A DNA stretch of 64,000 bases, from positions 15,284,151-15,348,150 of the forward strand of contig NC_135563.1 in the NCBI RefSeq assembly GCF_964340395.1. Direction: 5' to 3'. This document shows, piece by piece, positions 1-25,371 of this stretch. Within the stretch, counting starts at the first letter, position 1. Every line of letters starts with the position of its first letter. A program made the position numbers and the translations under genes. This stretch comes from Glandiceps talaboti. Taxonomy: Eukaryota > Hemichordata > Enteropneusta > Spengelidae. Below the pieces are notes generated by a model that was given only the letters and a program-made list of their open reading frames with translations, made no database searches and was not told where the DNA came from.

Positions 1-14579
<14,579 letters not shown>

Positions 14580-14788
14580 GTTTGATTTTGCTTGGGTTGC
14601 TTGTTCTCGGGATCTCTCGCAGACTCACGAACAATATCGTTCTAATTAAAATTCACTAATAACTGAAACAATCATTATTTATCTCTTATATAGCGCATAT
14701 TAAGTATACCTATTTTACTTAAGTCTTATTTACGATTCCATTTTTCTAGATGCAATTAACTTTTTAAAAATCCACATAATATGTTTAT

Positions 14789-14803
14789 TTTCCCAGCATG
14801 CAT
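14789..14803 (+). promoter_or_regulatory. ZNF143/SBS-like motif
   Basis: TTTCCCAGCATGCAT resembles the core of the ZNF143 consensus (TTCCCA..ATGC). It lies about 80-95 bp upstream of the GINS4 start codon. By resemblance only. Confidence 0.4.
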
Positions 14804-14826
14804 CAGTATATCGAGGTGTTATGATA

Positions 14827-14838
14827 TTTTCGCGGGAA
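14827..14838 (+). promoter_or_regulatory. E2F-like site
   Basis: TTTTCGCGGGAA, about 45 bp upstream of the GINS4 ATG, fits TTTSSCGC-type E2F sites. Replication genes are commonly E2F-controlled, which fits GINS4. Confidence 0.5.
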
Positions 14839-14882
14839 TAAACGTGACTACTGTCGTGACTAAAAGTGGTAAACAGACAGAA

Positions 14883-14969
14883 ATGGCAGACGACACTGAA
14901 CACGATGGATACGAAAGCGAAGAAGAGGTTGAAATGACAGCAGCCGATGTACTGTTGAAGTTAGAAGAG
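14883..14969 (+). CDS. GINS4: GINS4 exon 1
   Basis: 29 codons from MADDTEHDGY to LLKLEE, ending GAG|GTAAAT in phase 0. Acidic leader as in other SLD5 proteins. Confidence 0.93.
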
Positions 14970-17900
14970 GTAAATTTACCCAGTCACTCAGTTTACAATG
15001 TAATAGCTGCCTTGGGTCAAAGTTTGTTGTTGACCTAGGCATATGCCATTCTTAGCCTGGGAGTCAATGTGATATCGTACTAAGTATATGAACCTAGTAG
15101 TATACTAGTAGTACTGTAATGTTCATATTATTATGTATTTTGTGATATGAAGTGCTTGATATCACTCTGATGGGAGGATTTCTAATAGACTTTGGGGAAG
15201 GGTACACAGTTGTAGTAGCTTGGTTTTGCCCTCTCAACCCAGACTTGTAGTCCATCACATCATGTGTCCAGTATTTGTTGTCGTAAAATTCAATACCCAT
15301 ACAATACAATAGTCAATACCATGCAAAATCTTTGTCTAAAAATAGGCACTACAGTGCAATACAATACCAATACACAAAACAAAATCTTTGTCAAAAAATA
15401 GTCAATACAATACCATTACAATGCAATATATTACATAAACTATTTTGGCTAAGCAATACAATGTACCTAAGCAGTACAATGCAATATAAAATCTTTATTG
15501 TCAAAAATAGGCAATTCTTAGTGTGACAATGTAATAAAAAAAAAGAAACATTTAAATAAAGGACACCTTTACACAGTACAAAGATATGAATACAATGCTT
15601 AAAATATATTTCTTTATAACTGAAAGTTTACATTGCATCAAAAATAAAAACAAACCAATCAAACCTTCAATCAGTGGTTTGGACTTTACAGTTGTTTTTA
15701 CCTGTTTATGATGTCAAGATATATTATCTGTTCCTTTTCAGGCATGGTTGAATGAAAAATTTGCTCCAGAATTGTTAGAATCTAAATCTGATTTAGTAGA
15801 ATGTATGTTGGAACAAATACAACAAATGGAAGAAAATTTAAGAAGATGTAAGAAAGGTGATTTCAGAATTATAATACATAGAATGGAGGTAGGTACAATA
15901 TGTATTGAGAAAGTTGATGATGTGATGTAACAAAGATGCATTGAGATATTAAGTTACATCATTTTCATATTTCATGCCAAATAAGAATTATACTTTTCCT
16001 TCCTGGTATGTTTGTAGAATAAGTACACCATTAAAAAAAATAATGACATAATTGTATTTCTATCATTTCTCTCACTTGCTTCTCCAGAAATGACGCACAT
16101 TTTTCAGTTGACTTTGTTCAACAAACAATTATCATTTTGTAAAATCAGATAAAGCCTGTGAAGTACAATATTTGACAACTTGTACATTTGCCAGCCTGTA
16201 ATAAGATTTTATGTCTAATACAAATGTGTTACAGGTGTATGTTTTTTCCCAAATTTGTGTTTAATTTGTATGACTGTTAAAAACATCTTTTTTATTAATC
16301 CACAGCTTGACAGAATCAGGTATATAATTACCAGTTATTTAAGGATACGACTGGCAAAGGTTGGTACTTTTTTTTTGTCAGAGTTAAAAAATATTGTAAG
16401 AATGAGATCTTGCAAACACACCATCTTGAATTATGCATTGTGGGATACATCATTCCTTGCAGAATTAGCATTTATGTTTATTGCTTTTCCAGGCCTCTGG
16501 CCCATATGGTACATTTGTATATATCTTTCGTTGTATATGTGTTCTTGCAGAATTAGTCACTATTGGAACCTGTCACGTTATTTATTACTACAAATAATCA
16601 AGTTTAATATGGTTACCCAAACCCTTGTTTCCGGGTTTTCTTGCCATCACCTCATTACCAGTACTGTGACTAGAAATCATTCTACAGTCTTTTTGTCTGT
16701 ATTATCATATATGTTATTTTGATGAAATAAGGTTGTGAAGAGTTTTGGACATTTTAAACAAAGTTTGGGAAAATTGCTAATGATTGAACAGTTTTTTGTT
16801 ACTTCAGGTGACATGCAGAGTGATTGACAGGTAAACAACAAAAGGAAGTAATATTTCTGATCAGGCCACATTTCATTTTAAGATTTAGGCAGTGGTACAT
16901 CCATATTTGGGCATAGTGTTGTATTCCATATTTGGGTATAGTATTGACGAAAGGAAGCAAAAATGACTATATTGCAAGAAATAATCGAATGTTATAATGA
17001 CAGCCTGTATTGTTGAAAATTGTTGATAGTTGCAAATTTATAGTTTCTCTATTTGTCATTCACAGATAGAAAAATTTGTCCATCACATTTTAGAAAAAGA
17101 AGTGAATAAAGGCGATGAGGAACCATCCAAACTTTCAAATGAAGAATTTGTTTATGCCAAACAGTAAGTATTCTCTTATTTGTCTCAGTAACAAGTACCA
17201 AGTGAACATGTCTGTATAAACTGCTATGCTGGACAACGATTTCAAATTTGTCTATCTTCTGTCTTGCCTGGCAGCAACCACCCTGGGAATAACGCCCTCT
17301 AGTGTCAGACTTGTCTGAGTTCTAGATTCTCATTGATGAAGAATTTTGCGAATGCCTAACAAAACAATAGCATTTTACTTGAATATAAAAGCAATGTCAA
17401 AGGATGGTGAAAACATAACTTTAGATATGAAGTCTGATTTGTGTCTTTTTTTCAGATATGCAGAAAATTTAGAATCCCATTTGAAATCTGTGGTAATCAG
17501 ACACATGCCACCAAACTTACAAAATTTAGACAAAGATAAAATAGGTAAGTAGCTGAGTTTTAGTTTTGTGAGTTGAAATCTCTAAACTGTAGTTTTAGTT
17601 GTAAGAGCTTGATAACAATGAACAAAGTGTACTGTCTGGTCTGTTGGGAAGGGTGACATTTGGTTTAGGTCAATATATCTAGAAATGGATTGTATGTTAT
17701 ACCATAGGTTTTAGAGCGAGACTGGTGACCCCTCCAGTTGGTTTCATGTCAATACACCTGTTGCATGTACATGTACGTATTGCTAACAGTATGTATGTCA
17801 GGCCCAGGCTTGGTTGGTGACCTCTGCATTATGTATGATGTCAATTTAACCATTGCATGTACACTTGGATTTTCAAAGTGAGGCTGGTGACCTATACTAT

Positions 17901-18865
17901 GTTGAATTCAATATGCCAATTGCACAAGTTAATAGTACACTGGGTATGGTGTGCATGACCTCTGTACACAAAGTACTGCAAAATAAAAGGACAGCAAGTA
18001 AACATCAAGGCCCTGGATAGATTATTATTCTCTGATCATAACTTTGTGAATGTATTGTCGTGGTTTGTATACCAATGTATGTAATTTTGTCTGTATTTAT
18101 TTATTTATTTATTTATTTATTTAGCACCAAGACCAAATCTGGACAGTTATATATTTCTTAAAGTAAATGAAGACCAGGAAGGTGTTATGGTAGAAGAAGA
18201 AACAGACGAACATGAGTAAGTTTGACTTTTTATGTGTCGTAAAATGTTTACATTTGGTGTAGATTTGAATAGAAGTAATATAATATTAGACAGGGAAATG
18301 ATTCAGTGCATTGTGCTTCATGGACAAAACCATCATATTTTTGATGATTGCTCAAAGGGAATACAAAAATATTTGGTTATATGGAAACACTTGAGATGTA
18401 TTAGGATCATGGCTGTCAGAATGTTAAATTATAGATACGTGTACAGATGTATATATATTGAATGTCTAATGTACAAATAAAAGAAATTTAGTAATTAAAA
18501 TATAACAATTAGAAAATGTTCACATATAAATAGTTACTTTTGACCTGACCCAGTGACTGGCCAAAATCCTTATTTTAATATACCGAAAGAGTTGGACAGC
18601 GCCCTCTATACCTTACACTGTTATTTCATTTGTTTTTAATGTGGCTTGCACATGTCTGTATTTTTGTTTTGTTCATTGTAACATTCATTATTTTCTTGTT
18701 ATAAAACTTTTATTTCTTTTGTACTCAGTGGCTCTTTTGATAATTTTTCTTTTCTTTTCTCTTTACAGAAACGAAGTCATAAACTTAGATAAAGGAGGTC
18801 AACATATAATGAGATACAAACCAATATACAAACTTGTAGAAAATTCAGCAGTTTCTTTGATATAA
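14883..18865 (+). CDS. GINS4: GINS complex subunit 4 (SLD5), complete, seven exons
   Basis: SLD5 is one of the four GINS subunits. With CDC45 and MCM2-7, GINS forms the CMG replicative helicase. Seven exons (87, 147, 54, 98, 89, 91 and 97 nt) join in phase to 220 residues, against about 223 in human. An acidic N-terminus (YESEEEVEMTAADVLLKLEE) leads into the helical A domain: WLNEKFAPELLESKSDLVEC, QMEENLRRCKKGDF, RIRYIITSYLRIRL. RHMPPNLQNLDKDKI and PNLDSYIFLKV lead into the C-terminal beta-rich B domain, which ends GGQHIMRYKPIYKLVENSAV then SLI and stop. I chose the ATG at 14883 because the E2F-like and ZNF143-like motifs fall between it and an in-frame ATG at 14781; the latter would add 34 unconserved residues. 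No AATAAA was seen within about 500 bp of the stop. Identity is near certain. Confidence 0.97.
15300..15515. repeat. Degenerate minisatellite in GINS4 intron 1
   Basis: Repeated blocks of CAATACAATACC and AAAATCTTTGTC then AAAAATAG, at about 15325, 15383 and 15488. Confidence 0.75.
15742..15888 (+). CDS. GINS4: GINS4 exon 2 (A-domain core)
   Basis: 49 codons after a TTTTCAG acceptor. Encodes AWLNEKFAPELLESKSDLVE and QMEENLRRCKKGDFRIIIHR. Phase 0 at both ends. Confidence 0.97.
16306..16359 (+). CDS. GINS4: GINS4 exon 3
   Basis: Only 18 codons, LDRIRYIITSYLRIRLAK, matching the SLD5 RIRYVLSSYLR helix. CCACAG acceptor and AAG|GTTGGT donor. Confidence 0.95.
17066..17163 (+). CDS. GINS4: GINS4 exon 4
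   Basis: 98 nt. Encodes IEKFVHHILEKEVNK and LSNEEFVYAK. The Gln codon is split before exon 5. Confidence 0.95.
17456..17544 (+). CDS. GINS4: GINS4 exon 5
   Basis: 89 nt. Encodes YAENLESHLKSVVIRHMPPN then LQNLDKDKI, the most conserved part of SLD5. TTTTTTTCAG acceptor. Confidence 0.96.
17700..17965. repeat. Degenerate tandem repeat in GINS4 intron 5
   Basis: About three diverged units of 80-95 bp, each with GGTTGGTGACC or GCTGGTGACC followed by a TTGCATGTAC-like segment. Confidence 0.5.
18094..18122. repeat. (TTTA)n microsatellite forming a splice acceptor
   Basis: About seven TTTA units running directly into TTTAG|CACCAAG, the acceptor of GINS4 exon 6. The tract takes the place of a normal polypyrimidine tract. 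Confidence 0.9.
18125..18215 (+). CDS. GINS4: GINS4 exon 6
   Basis: 91 nt. Encodes PRPNLDSYIFLKVNEDQEG and an acidic EEETDEH stretch. Its 3' splice site is embedded in a TTTA microsatellite. Confidence 0.95.
18769..18865 (+). CDS. GINS4: GINS4 exon 7 (C-terminus)
   Basis: 97 nt after a TTTACAG acceptor. Encodes NEVINLDKGGQHIMRYKPIY then KLVENSAVSLI and TAA. The LI terminus matches vertebrate SLD5. Confidence 0.96.
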
Positions 18866-19189
18866 ACCTAGTCAAAGGTAAAATTGAATTTTTTCATAAA
18901 TTTGTTCACATTTTACCAAATAGGCAGTCAAAATTATTGCTAAATTTTATTGTTTTGATATTGTACAGAATTATAATCAGTGGACATTCTGGTTTTGTCA
19001 GCCAAATTTTTATTTTGATCTGAAAAGACTCCCAAAATTTCAAAAATCAGACATATCTTGTAATGTAAACATAATTATGATTATGACTAGTTATCTGTAC
19101 ATTGTAGTTGTTTCCTAACATTGTAAGAAGTGTCTGAGAAGTTGAAAAAGATAAAGTATTTGAAAATGAACTCGTAGGTTAGTTACAAT
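18866..19189. other. GINS4 downstream region
   Basis: Presumed 3' UTR and intergenic DNA; AT-rich. No canonical poly(A) signal or gene recognised. Confidence 0.4.
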
Positions 19190-19805
19190 CATTGCAGAAC
19201 TTATCTATCGATTGAGTAAATCTGAACGACAATTTACCAGTAAGCTGGCATGTAAAAATTTCGATAAACGGTGCCAACTAGGCTCATTTATAAAATGCAC
19301 TGTCACTCAGCCGTCAACTTGAAAGGGGTTCCCCAGTGCATGAGGGTGTCCTGACATGCTGTACCTCTTTCCAGCTCTGGCCATACACCCCTACCAGAGC
19401 TGGTACCCCCCCCCCCCCATCATACAGCCTAGGTGCCAACAACAACAATTAATCTTATCAGTTCTGATAATAACAACACATTTCATCATACACAGCATAC
19501 ACAGACAAACTTCCTGTCTGTCAGACACTAGATTGCTTGAGGAATTTGAAAAGATAGAAGTGTTTCAAATGGGCTTGTTGACTACGCACAACCATTGCAG
19601 AGCTTATCTGTTATATGCTTCAATCTGAACATGAATTGACCAGTAAGCTGACGTGTATAAAAAAAATGTCTACGACAGTGCCCAGAAGTATTAATCTTAT
19701 CATAATACATGATGAAACATTGTATCAATTGTCGGTTTTGATGATAACAACGCATTACGTCACACTCGGCATACGCAGACAAACTGTCTGTCTGCCTGTC
19801 ATATA
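19190..19805. repeat. Diverged tandem segment duplication
   Basis: Copy 1 (about 19190-19530) and copy 2 (about 19565-19805) share, in the same order, CATTGCAGA[A/G]CTTATCT, ACCAGTAAGCTG, AATCTTATCA, GATAATAACAACAC/GATGATAACAACGC and CAGACAAACT..CTGTCTG. Copy 1 carries extra sequence including a poly-C run at about 19406-19418. Confidence 0.6.
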
Positions 19806-20260
19806 ATGTATTTGTTATCGAACTGATGTTTTTCCTAAATGACGAGATGCAGACATGCTTGCACCATTAAGTAAACATTCAAATGCCTATTTCTCATAAA
19901 CTACTGTCCAGACAAACACTAGAGAAGTTCTACAATGGTTGTAATGGTCTGTAAGGTACACCGTGACAGGCACCCTCACACATCGGTCAACACCTCTCAG
20001 AGAGGAAGCTGGTGAGGGTGAAGTGACATGATGTATCTCACAGTCTAAGGTTGTAAAGTTTGATTTGTGGGAAGAAAAACGCTTGTGTGTTATTTTAAAA
20101 TTTCCAATATTTATATGAAAGGTTAATTATTATTAGAATTTTGATACTTCCAGTGAGACATTTTTGTAATATTTAACAAAGATCACCACATCCATTGATA
20201 TAATTTAATGTTTATATGTCAAATACAGCTGTTGTTTTTCTCTCAAGTTGTACATCTCGC

Positions 20261-20497
20261 TCAGACAAAGTCACCATGATATTGCTCGGAATCTTGTGAG
20301 ATTAGGGAGACTGCTCTAGTTTCAATCAGCTGAGTCAGCAATTTCAACTTTGACCTGATGTCAACAGCGGACAGCGTCCTTGTAGCACTATCTGAACTTT
20401 GACCCTTGATGACATCATCACACTGTCGGTTCAGATTTCTTATTTTGCATAGCGTGTCATGATCTGTCTTATTTGTCCGTGTAACAGTTGCAGCCAT
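20261..20497 (-). CDS. Small unrecognised coding candidate, 78 codons
   Basis: The frame starts MAATVTRTNKTDHDTLCKIR and continues with DVIKGQSSDSATRTLSAVD and LKLLTQLIETRAVSLISQD. Its residue mix (Thr, Asp, Arg, Gln, Ser) is unlike chance frames in this AT-rich DNA, and the predicted protein is soluble and helical. ATTTTAG directly precedes the ATG and could be a splice acceptor of a first coding exon. CATG|GTGACT near the end could be a donor. Otherwise the protein ends YHGDFV and stop, with ATTAAA about 50 bp downstream. I do not recognise the family. Confidence 0.45.
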   Translation of the reverse strand: MAATVTRTNKTDHDTLCKIRNLNRQCDDVIKGQSSDSATRTLSAVDIRSKLKLLTQLIETRAVSLISQDSEQYHGDFV

Positions 20498-22095
20498 CTA
20501 AAATAACCATTGCAAACAACTTCCAGGCTCCCTGGAATGTCAAATTAACAGATACTGTATATCAGAATGGTGTGTTTTGAGTCAAAAGTTCATCCCTTGG
20601 AAAACTATTTTGAAAGTGAATCAAAGATGTGTCCCATGAAATCTGAATCTGTATCTCAAATTATAAAACTAAATTGGTAATTAAAGGAAATGATATCAGT
20701 AAAGTGAAGCTATTAGTGTTGATATCTGGCAACCAGAGTTGTTTCTGAGATGTATAAATATCTTTCACATACTTTTTGGTGACATAGTTTAGCCTGTAAA
20801 TATTTATTTTAGGCAAATAGACACCCCTCCTTACCCATCAATGTTTGTTAATAGGCTAATTAATAGAGAAAAGGGAATCATGATATATTACGTTCAAGTT
20901 CGTGATAACCTTTGCAACTCCTGTTAGACAATTCTGAAATGTGTTATATTCTTCAAAATTACTCATGGCGTTAGTTGCACTTGAAAGGTATCTTAGAAAT
21001 GCTGCATATGTGTGTTGTTAGCTGCCAACTTTTATCCTTCACTTGTTTTGAATTGTTTGTCTACTCCTCAGTGTGCACTAGCAGAACAACTGTGAAAGTA
21101 TGTGTATGGGGTCAAAGGTTACATTGTGAATCTGTTTTCTACCACGTCTAGTTCTGGTTGTACAGTTACCTCTCTGACCTGTGAGTTAAAGGATGATTAA
21201 AGTTGGCTGTGGATAGCCCTGGTATGCGGAAAGTTGAAGAGTATCATATTGTTTTGATGTGGAATACCAGATGTTCAGAAATCAAGATGAAAACAAAAAA
21301 AGAAAAAGCCCTTTTTAGTATCCATGTTGTTGACATTGTATAGTTAGCCATGTCAAACAATTTTGAGCAGTGCTTACCAAATATTTGCTTGATTCATCAT
21401 TCTGAAAATAAATGCCACATTCAAGACACTGTTGTTGTTTTTTGTTTGTTTTTATTGCTTTTGATTTTGTTGATTTTGTTGTTGTTGTTGTTGTTGTTGC
21501 CGCCGCAAATAACTGTACATTTCTCATGATGTCCTGCCAAGAGCTCATTAGTAAAAATTGACATACATTGCAAATACAAACTGTATCAACCAAAAATTGA
21601 TGACACTTTCATACATGCAAATGTAAAAATGCATTCATGAATACTGAGAGTAATATACCTGATAGAAGTGTGGTTGAAGAATTTGTTTGATGTCAACTTT
21701 AATGAAGATGTCAGTTTATGAGATGTCATGGGTCGGTGCTGGTACGATATGTGTCAGTAATCGTAAGTTGCATCCATTATATTTTGCCACAATTTTCATG
21801 ATTTACCCCCATTTATTGCGATATTTCAAAACAAAAAATATGGGGTTGGGGGGAGTAGGGCCTACATTAAAATGGCCTCGTATTTGGTTGTCATGGTGAT
21901 TAAAAACAGCTGATATCAGTAAGACTTTCCAATTTCAAAAATCTATTTAAACATATGGTTTTTTTTGTAGATAACTGAACTGTACTAATTTATATTGTTA
22001 GATAAATGATCTGTTAAAGTTAAGTTTTCTCTGATTTCATATGTGCTCTGTGACCTCTTGACCTCAAACTAAATGAATAATTAGGTGACAGATGG
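20498..22095. other. Intergenic, no gene seen
   Basis: AT-rich. Contains a (GTT)n run at about 21478-21500. No conserved coding stretch. Confidence 0.5.
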
Positions 22096-22479
22096 TTAAA
22101 GTGGTCATATGGATGAGAATTTGGTATTAATTTTGGATTTTTCATTTATAAAACTAATTCACTATATTTTTCTACTTGAAACAATGTGAAACTACATATA
22201 CCAAGTCCAAGTTTGTAACTCAGTGTGAAACAACATTTCCCAAGTCCATGTTTGTAACTCAATAAATTGCCAAAAATTAACAATTATGTGAAATGTTTGT
22301 TATTGTAAGCTCAATAACAAACCTTTTTTACACATTTTTAGCTTTTGCAATTTATTGAGTTACAAACAAGGACTTGGTCTGTATTGTGTCAGTGATTTTA
22401 GGAAACCATGGTTAAGATTGTTTTGTAAATTAAAAAATCCAAAATAAATACCAAATTCTCATCCATATGGCCACTTTAA
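22096..22479. mobile_element. Fold-back element flanked by TTAA
   Basis: Terminal inverted repeats of more than 40 bp begin AGTGG[T/C]CATATGGATGAG at 22100 and, inverted, end at 22475. I see two mismatches in the first 43 bp. TTAA is present at 22096-22099 and 22476-22479, as expected for a piggyBac-type target duplication. The interior is also largely palindromic (CAATAAATTGCC against GCAATTTATTGAG), and the left half has a 36-bp internal tandem repeat around CCAAGTCCA[A/T]GTTTGTAACT. Non-autonomous; no transposase. Confidence 0.75.
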
Positions 22480-23462
22480 TATTTACCCCCGCTGTTTGTG
22501 GTGGCTGCAACCCCAGAATTTAATTATGTTGTTTTTTTATGCTTTTGTGAATTTTAAGATCATGTTTTTTTTGTGGTTTTGTGAATTTTATGGTGTTGGT
22601 GTTTGTGGTTTTGAGGCCAAGTCAATTATTTCATTTTAGTACATGATAACATGGACATATTGATTTCTCATAACCTAAATATAAACTCTGGTCATTGTGT
22701 TAAGACATCAAAAAAATATTGAGGACCAGGCACTATTGTAAATTTGAGTTTTATACGTCCATTCTGACTTATTGATTGCCTGTAAGTAACTCTACTAAGA
22801 CCTGGGGAAGCATAGCTGAGGTTAATACAGGGTTTGATGTTGTCAGTAAAAGTACGTAAAATCACAGTGGTATGTTATGAGCAGATTTCTAGGGTTGCTT
22901 TAAGTCATAGTATCAGCTGTGCATGGTAGGAACATGTACTTGCAAGCTGTGTGGGCGGAAATGAGGCAAGGCCACTAATATTTAGTCATAGTTCTACAGA
23001 TTTGCATCCGTTGAAATGGTGTAATATCAGTCAGGAAAACTTGATTTTGTAGCTGTTGGTAAATTATTTTCTAAAGTTCATCATAAAATTACGTACTCAG
23101 GTACAGAGAAAAGAGATAATTAAGTATCTGTTGGTCTTCCATGTTTATTGGAGACTTGTCACTATTTCACAAATTTGAGAATAGAAAAGAAACAAAAGTG
23201 GTTTTTTGTGCAAATTCTCCTTAAAATAAATATTCCTAGATTGACAAGTAAATATTTTTATACTGAAAATTCAACTGAAATATAACTTGCAAGAATTTTA
23301 AACTGAAGTAAAATAATTTCACAAGTATGTATGAAACAGTTGTGAAATTTATGATTCACACCTTGCAGTGATTTCAATCACTAAAATAAAAATTTATCTG
23401 AACTGAAATTTTTAAGTTTTTCAAAGTGAAGTAAAAAAGATGTCCACATATTTGTGAAACAA
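22480..23462. other. Intergenic, no gene seen
   Basis: AT-rich single-copy-looking DNA between two fold-back elements. Nothing supportable. Confidence 0.5.
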
Positions 23463-23567
23463 TAGTCTAGTTCCTGATGGACTGGACTGTATTCCGATTT
23501 TACACTCAGTAATGTGTGAAGATAACATAGTGTAAAATCAGAGTACTTTCCGTCAGGAACTAGACTA
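23463..23567. mobile_element. Short fold-back MITE, family A copy 1 (105 bp)
   Basis: Terminal inverted repeat TAGTCTAGTTCCTGA at both ends. Inner inverted pair GATTTTACACT/AGTGTAAAATC. Flanked by an 8-bp direct repeat TGAAACAA (23455-23462 and 23568-23575). An 8-bp duplication with TAG...CTA ends suggests a hAT-type element. Confidence 0.8.
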
Positions 23568-25322
23568 TGAAACAACTAATAAACTTTGTATGGTGTAATT
23601 AGAGCTGAAGGAAGCCCAGTGGCTTATGTTGTATGATATGTATTTGATAAGAGATCTGGTATGTTGTAGTTTGGTTTCAGTAGTCAGCTGACGTCAATGG
23701 GAGAGTGTATTGTTTGCACGTATTTCTTGGACACACGCAGAGACAGCTGGACCTCCGTGTATTCACCTGTGTGACATTTTGACATTTGACAAATATCATT
23801 TTAGAAAATTAACGTTCCCCCAGACTTTTACTGTAATTATTTCATCAAACAGAGTTGTCAATTTGAGTTTATAAAATCTGAAATGTGCAACTGTCCACAA
23901 ATGAAAGTTTTGTTTTAGGCTAGCTTTCTCTAGAGGGCGCTGTTCATCTGTGTCATGTTGGTAGGTGGGGTGATAAATAAATTAACCGCTCGTTGAACCT
24001 GGATTACATCATACAACTGGCAATAGAATTTCATATGCAAAGACAGTTGTCACCAATGTCACCTTCATTAATATTGCATATTTAACCTACATCTACCTAA
24101 CATATCCAAGTGCATTCTTTATTTCATCATTTCCAAGAATATATTAGAATCGGGATCACCAACATTTTAATGTTTTTTGTTGATGATATAGATGTATACA
24201 AATAAAATGTGGGATTAGTTTCATATTTAAGAAAATTGTAAATGTAAAAACTTTGCCCAAAATTACTAAATACGATGTAATAATGAGTTTAAAGTAGACA
24301 ATGCAAATAATGTAACTGGAAACTTGATACTAGTCAGTGACAGATATTTCAGACAATATGTCAACTGAAATAATATACCTCAGCTGTAAAACGAGATGTT
24401 TGAATTTTGTCAACATTTTCATATCAGCTGTGTCAGTTTCATTTTTTTCACAGTATGGAATATTTGCTTGATAATACTCAATCAGTTTTGGATAGAAGAC
24501 AATATGCTAACATCAAACTTAAAAAAAAATATAAAATTTATTTTAAAATTTTCAATGTTTATACATTACATTACAATGATGAGATGTACATATTATAAAA
24601 CAGATAAAAATAACAACATAAACACAAAACAGAAACAGAAACATGACAGCTTGGAAAAAAATGTTACCTTTTTTTTTTGGGGGGGGGGGGTATATTACAA
24701 TCAATGTTCAACAGAAACAACCATTTTAATTCATACATATTCATATTGTTTCTCCTTTTGACAATAGCAAATTATACCAAACAGATGTCTGATCTCTTTT
24801 CTCTATGTAAATGTAAACAGTAGGTACTCTTTGAAATCAGGAAATATTTGCCCCATCAACGTGTGAGGGAAATTGCTAAGGAAAGATAGATTTGATGTGA
24901 TAATATCTCCTTTTCAATGCTTGTAGTTTTCAATGCAATGTCAACAATGTGCTGACATGCAAAAATTTGACAAAATGACTGCCTTTTACTTTTAGTAATT
25001 ATGTTGATATGGGTCGGAAAAATAATATCACTCAACTGAGGTCAGATGGAATGAATGGAAAGGTGTTTTAATGATATATTGTTCAGGGCTTGTAGTGTTC
25101 AATATCAACACATTGCTGTTGCCCGACATGCAACAGTTTGGCAAAATAGCTAAGTATTGTAACGACAAAATTACTGCTAATTTGAAGAAAAAAAAACATT
25201 ATTGACAAAATTTTGATATTGGTCTGATAATTGATATTGCTAAGTCAAAGTCAGATGGAAAGAACATCTTGAAATACATTTAATTTGAAAGCAGGTACTA
25301 ATTCATGTATTTTTAAAACAAG
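23568..25322. other. Intergenic, no gene seen
   Basis: AT-rich. Holds a T(n)G(n) tract at about 24669-24690. No conserved coding stretch. Confidence 0.5.
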
Positions 25323-25371
25323 ATGGCGTTAAATCTTTATTCTAAGCACCTGGGAAAGTGTTTGCCAATGT
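25323..25371 (+). CDS. Candidate first coding exon
   Basis: ATG in the context ACAAGATGGCG (YY1-like, common at vertebrate start regions) followed by MALNLYSKHLGKCLPM and a strong GTAAGT donor in phase 1. Too short to prove. Confidence 0.3.

Larger units (their letters stand above)
14580..14882. promoter_or_regulatory. Bidirectional promoter between tankyrase and GINS4
   Basis: 303 bp separate the two divergent start codons. The interval contains CpG-bearing motifs (TCTCGGGATCTCTCGCAG, TTTTCGCGGGAA) unlike the CpG-poor surroundings. No TATA box is evident at a convincing distance. Both 5' UTRs must lie here unless there are non-coding upstream exons. Confidence 0.75.
14970..17455 (+). other. 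GINS4 introns 1-4
   Basis: Non-coding. Intron 1 contains the tandem repeat at 15300-15515. Intron 3 contains two copies of a CCATATTTGGG-like motif at about 16900-16940. No other gene seen. Confidence 0.65.

Noticed and set aside
14781-14882. Upstream in-frame ATG giving GINS4 34 extra N-terminal residues
   Set aside because: The extension is not SLD5-like, and promoter-type motifs (ZNF143-like, E2F-like) lie between the two ATGs, so translation from 14883 is more likely.
24396-24761. 121-codon plus-strand frame
   Set aside because: Phe/Lys/Asn-rich, runs through a T(n)G(n) tract, no domain or splice signal; chance frame.
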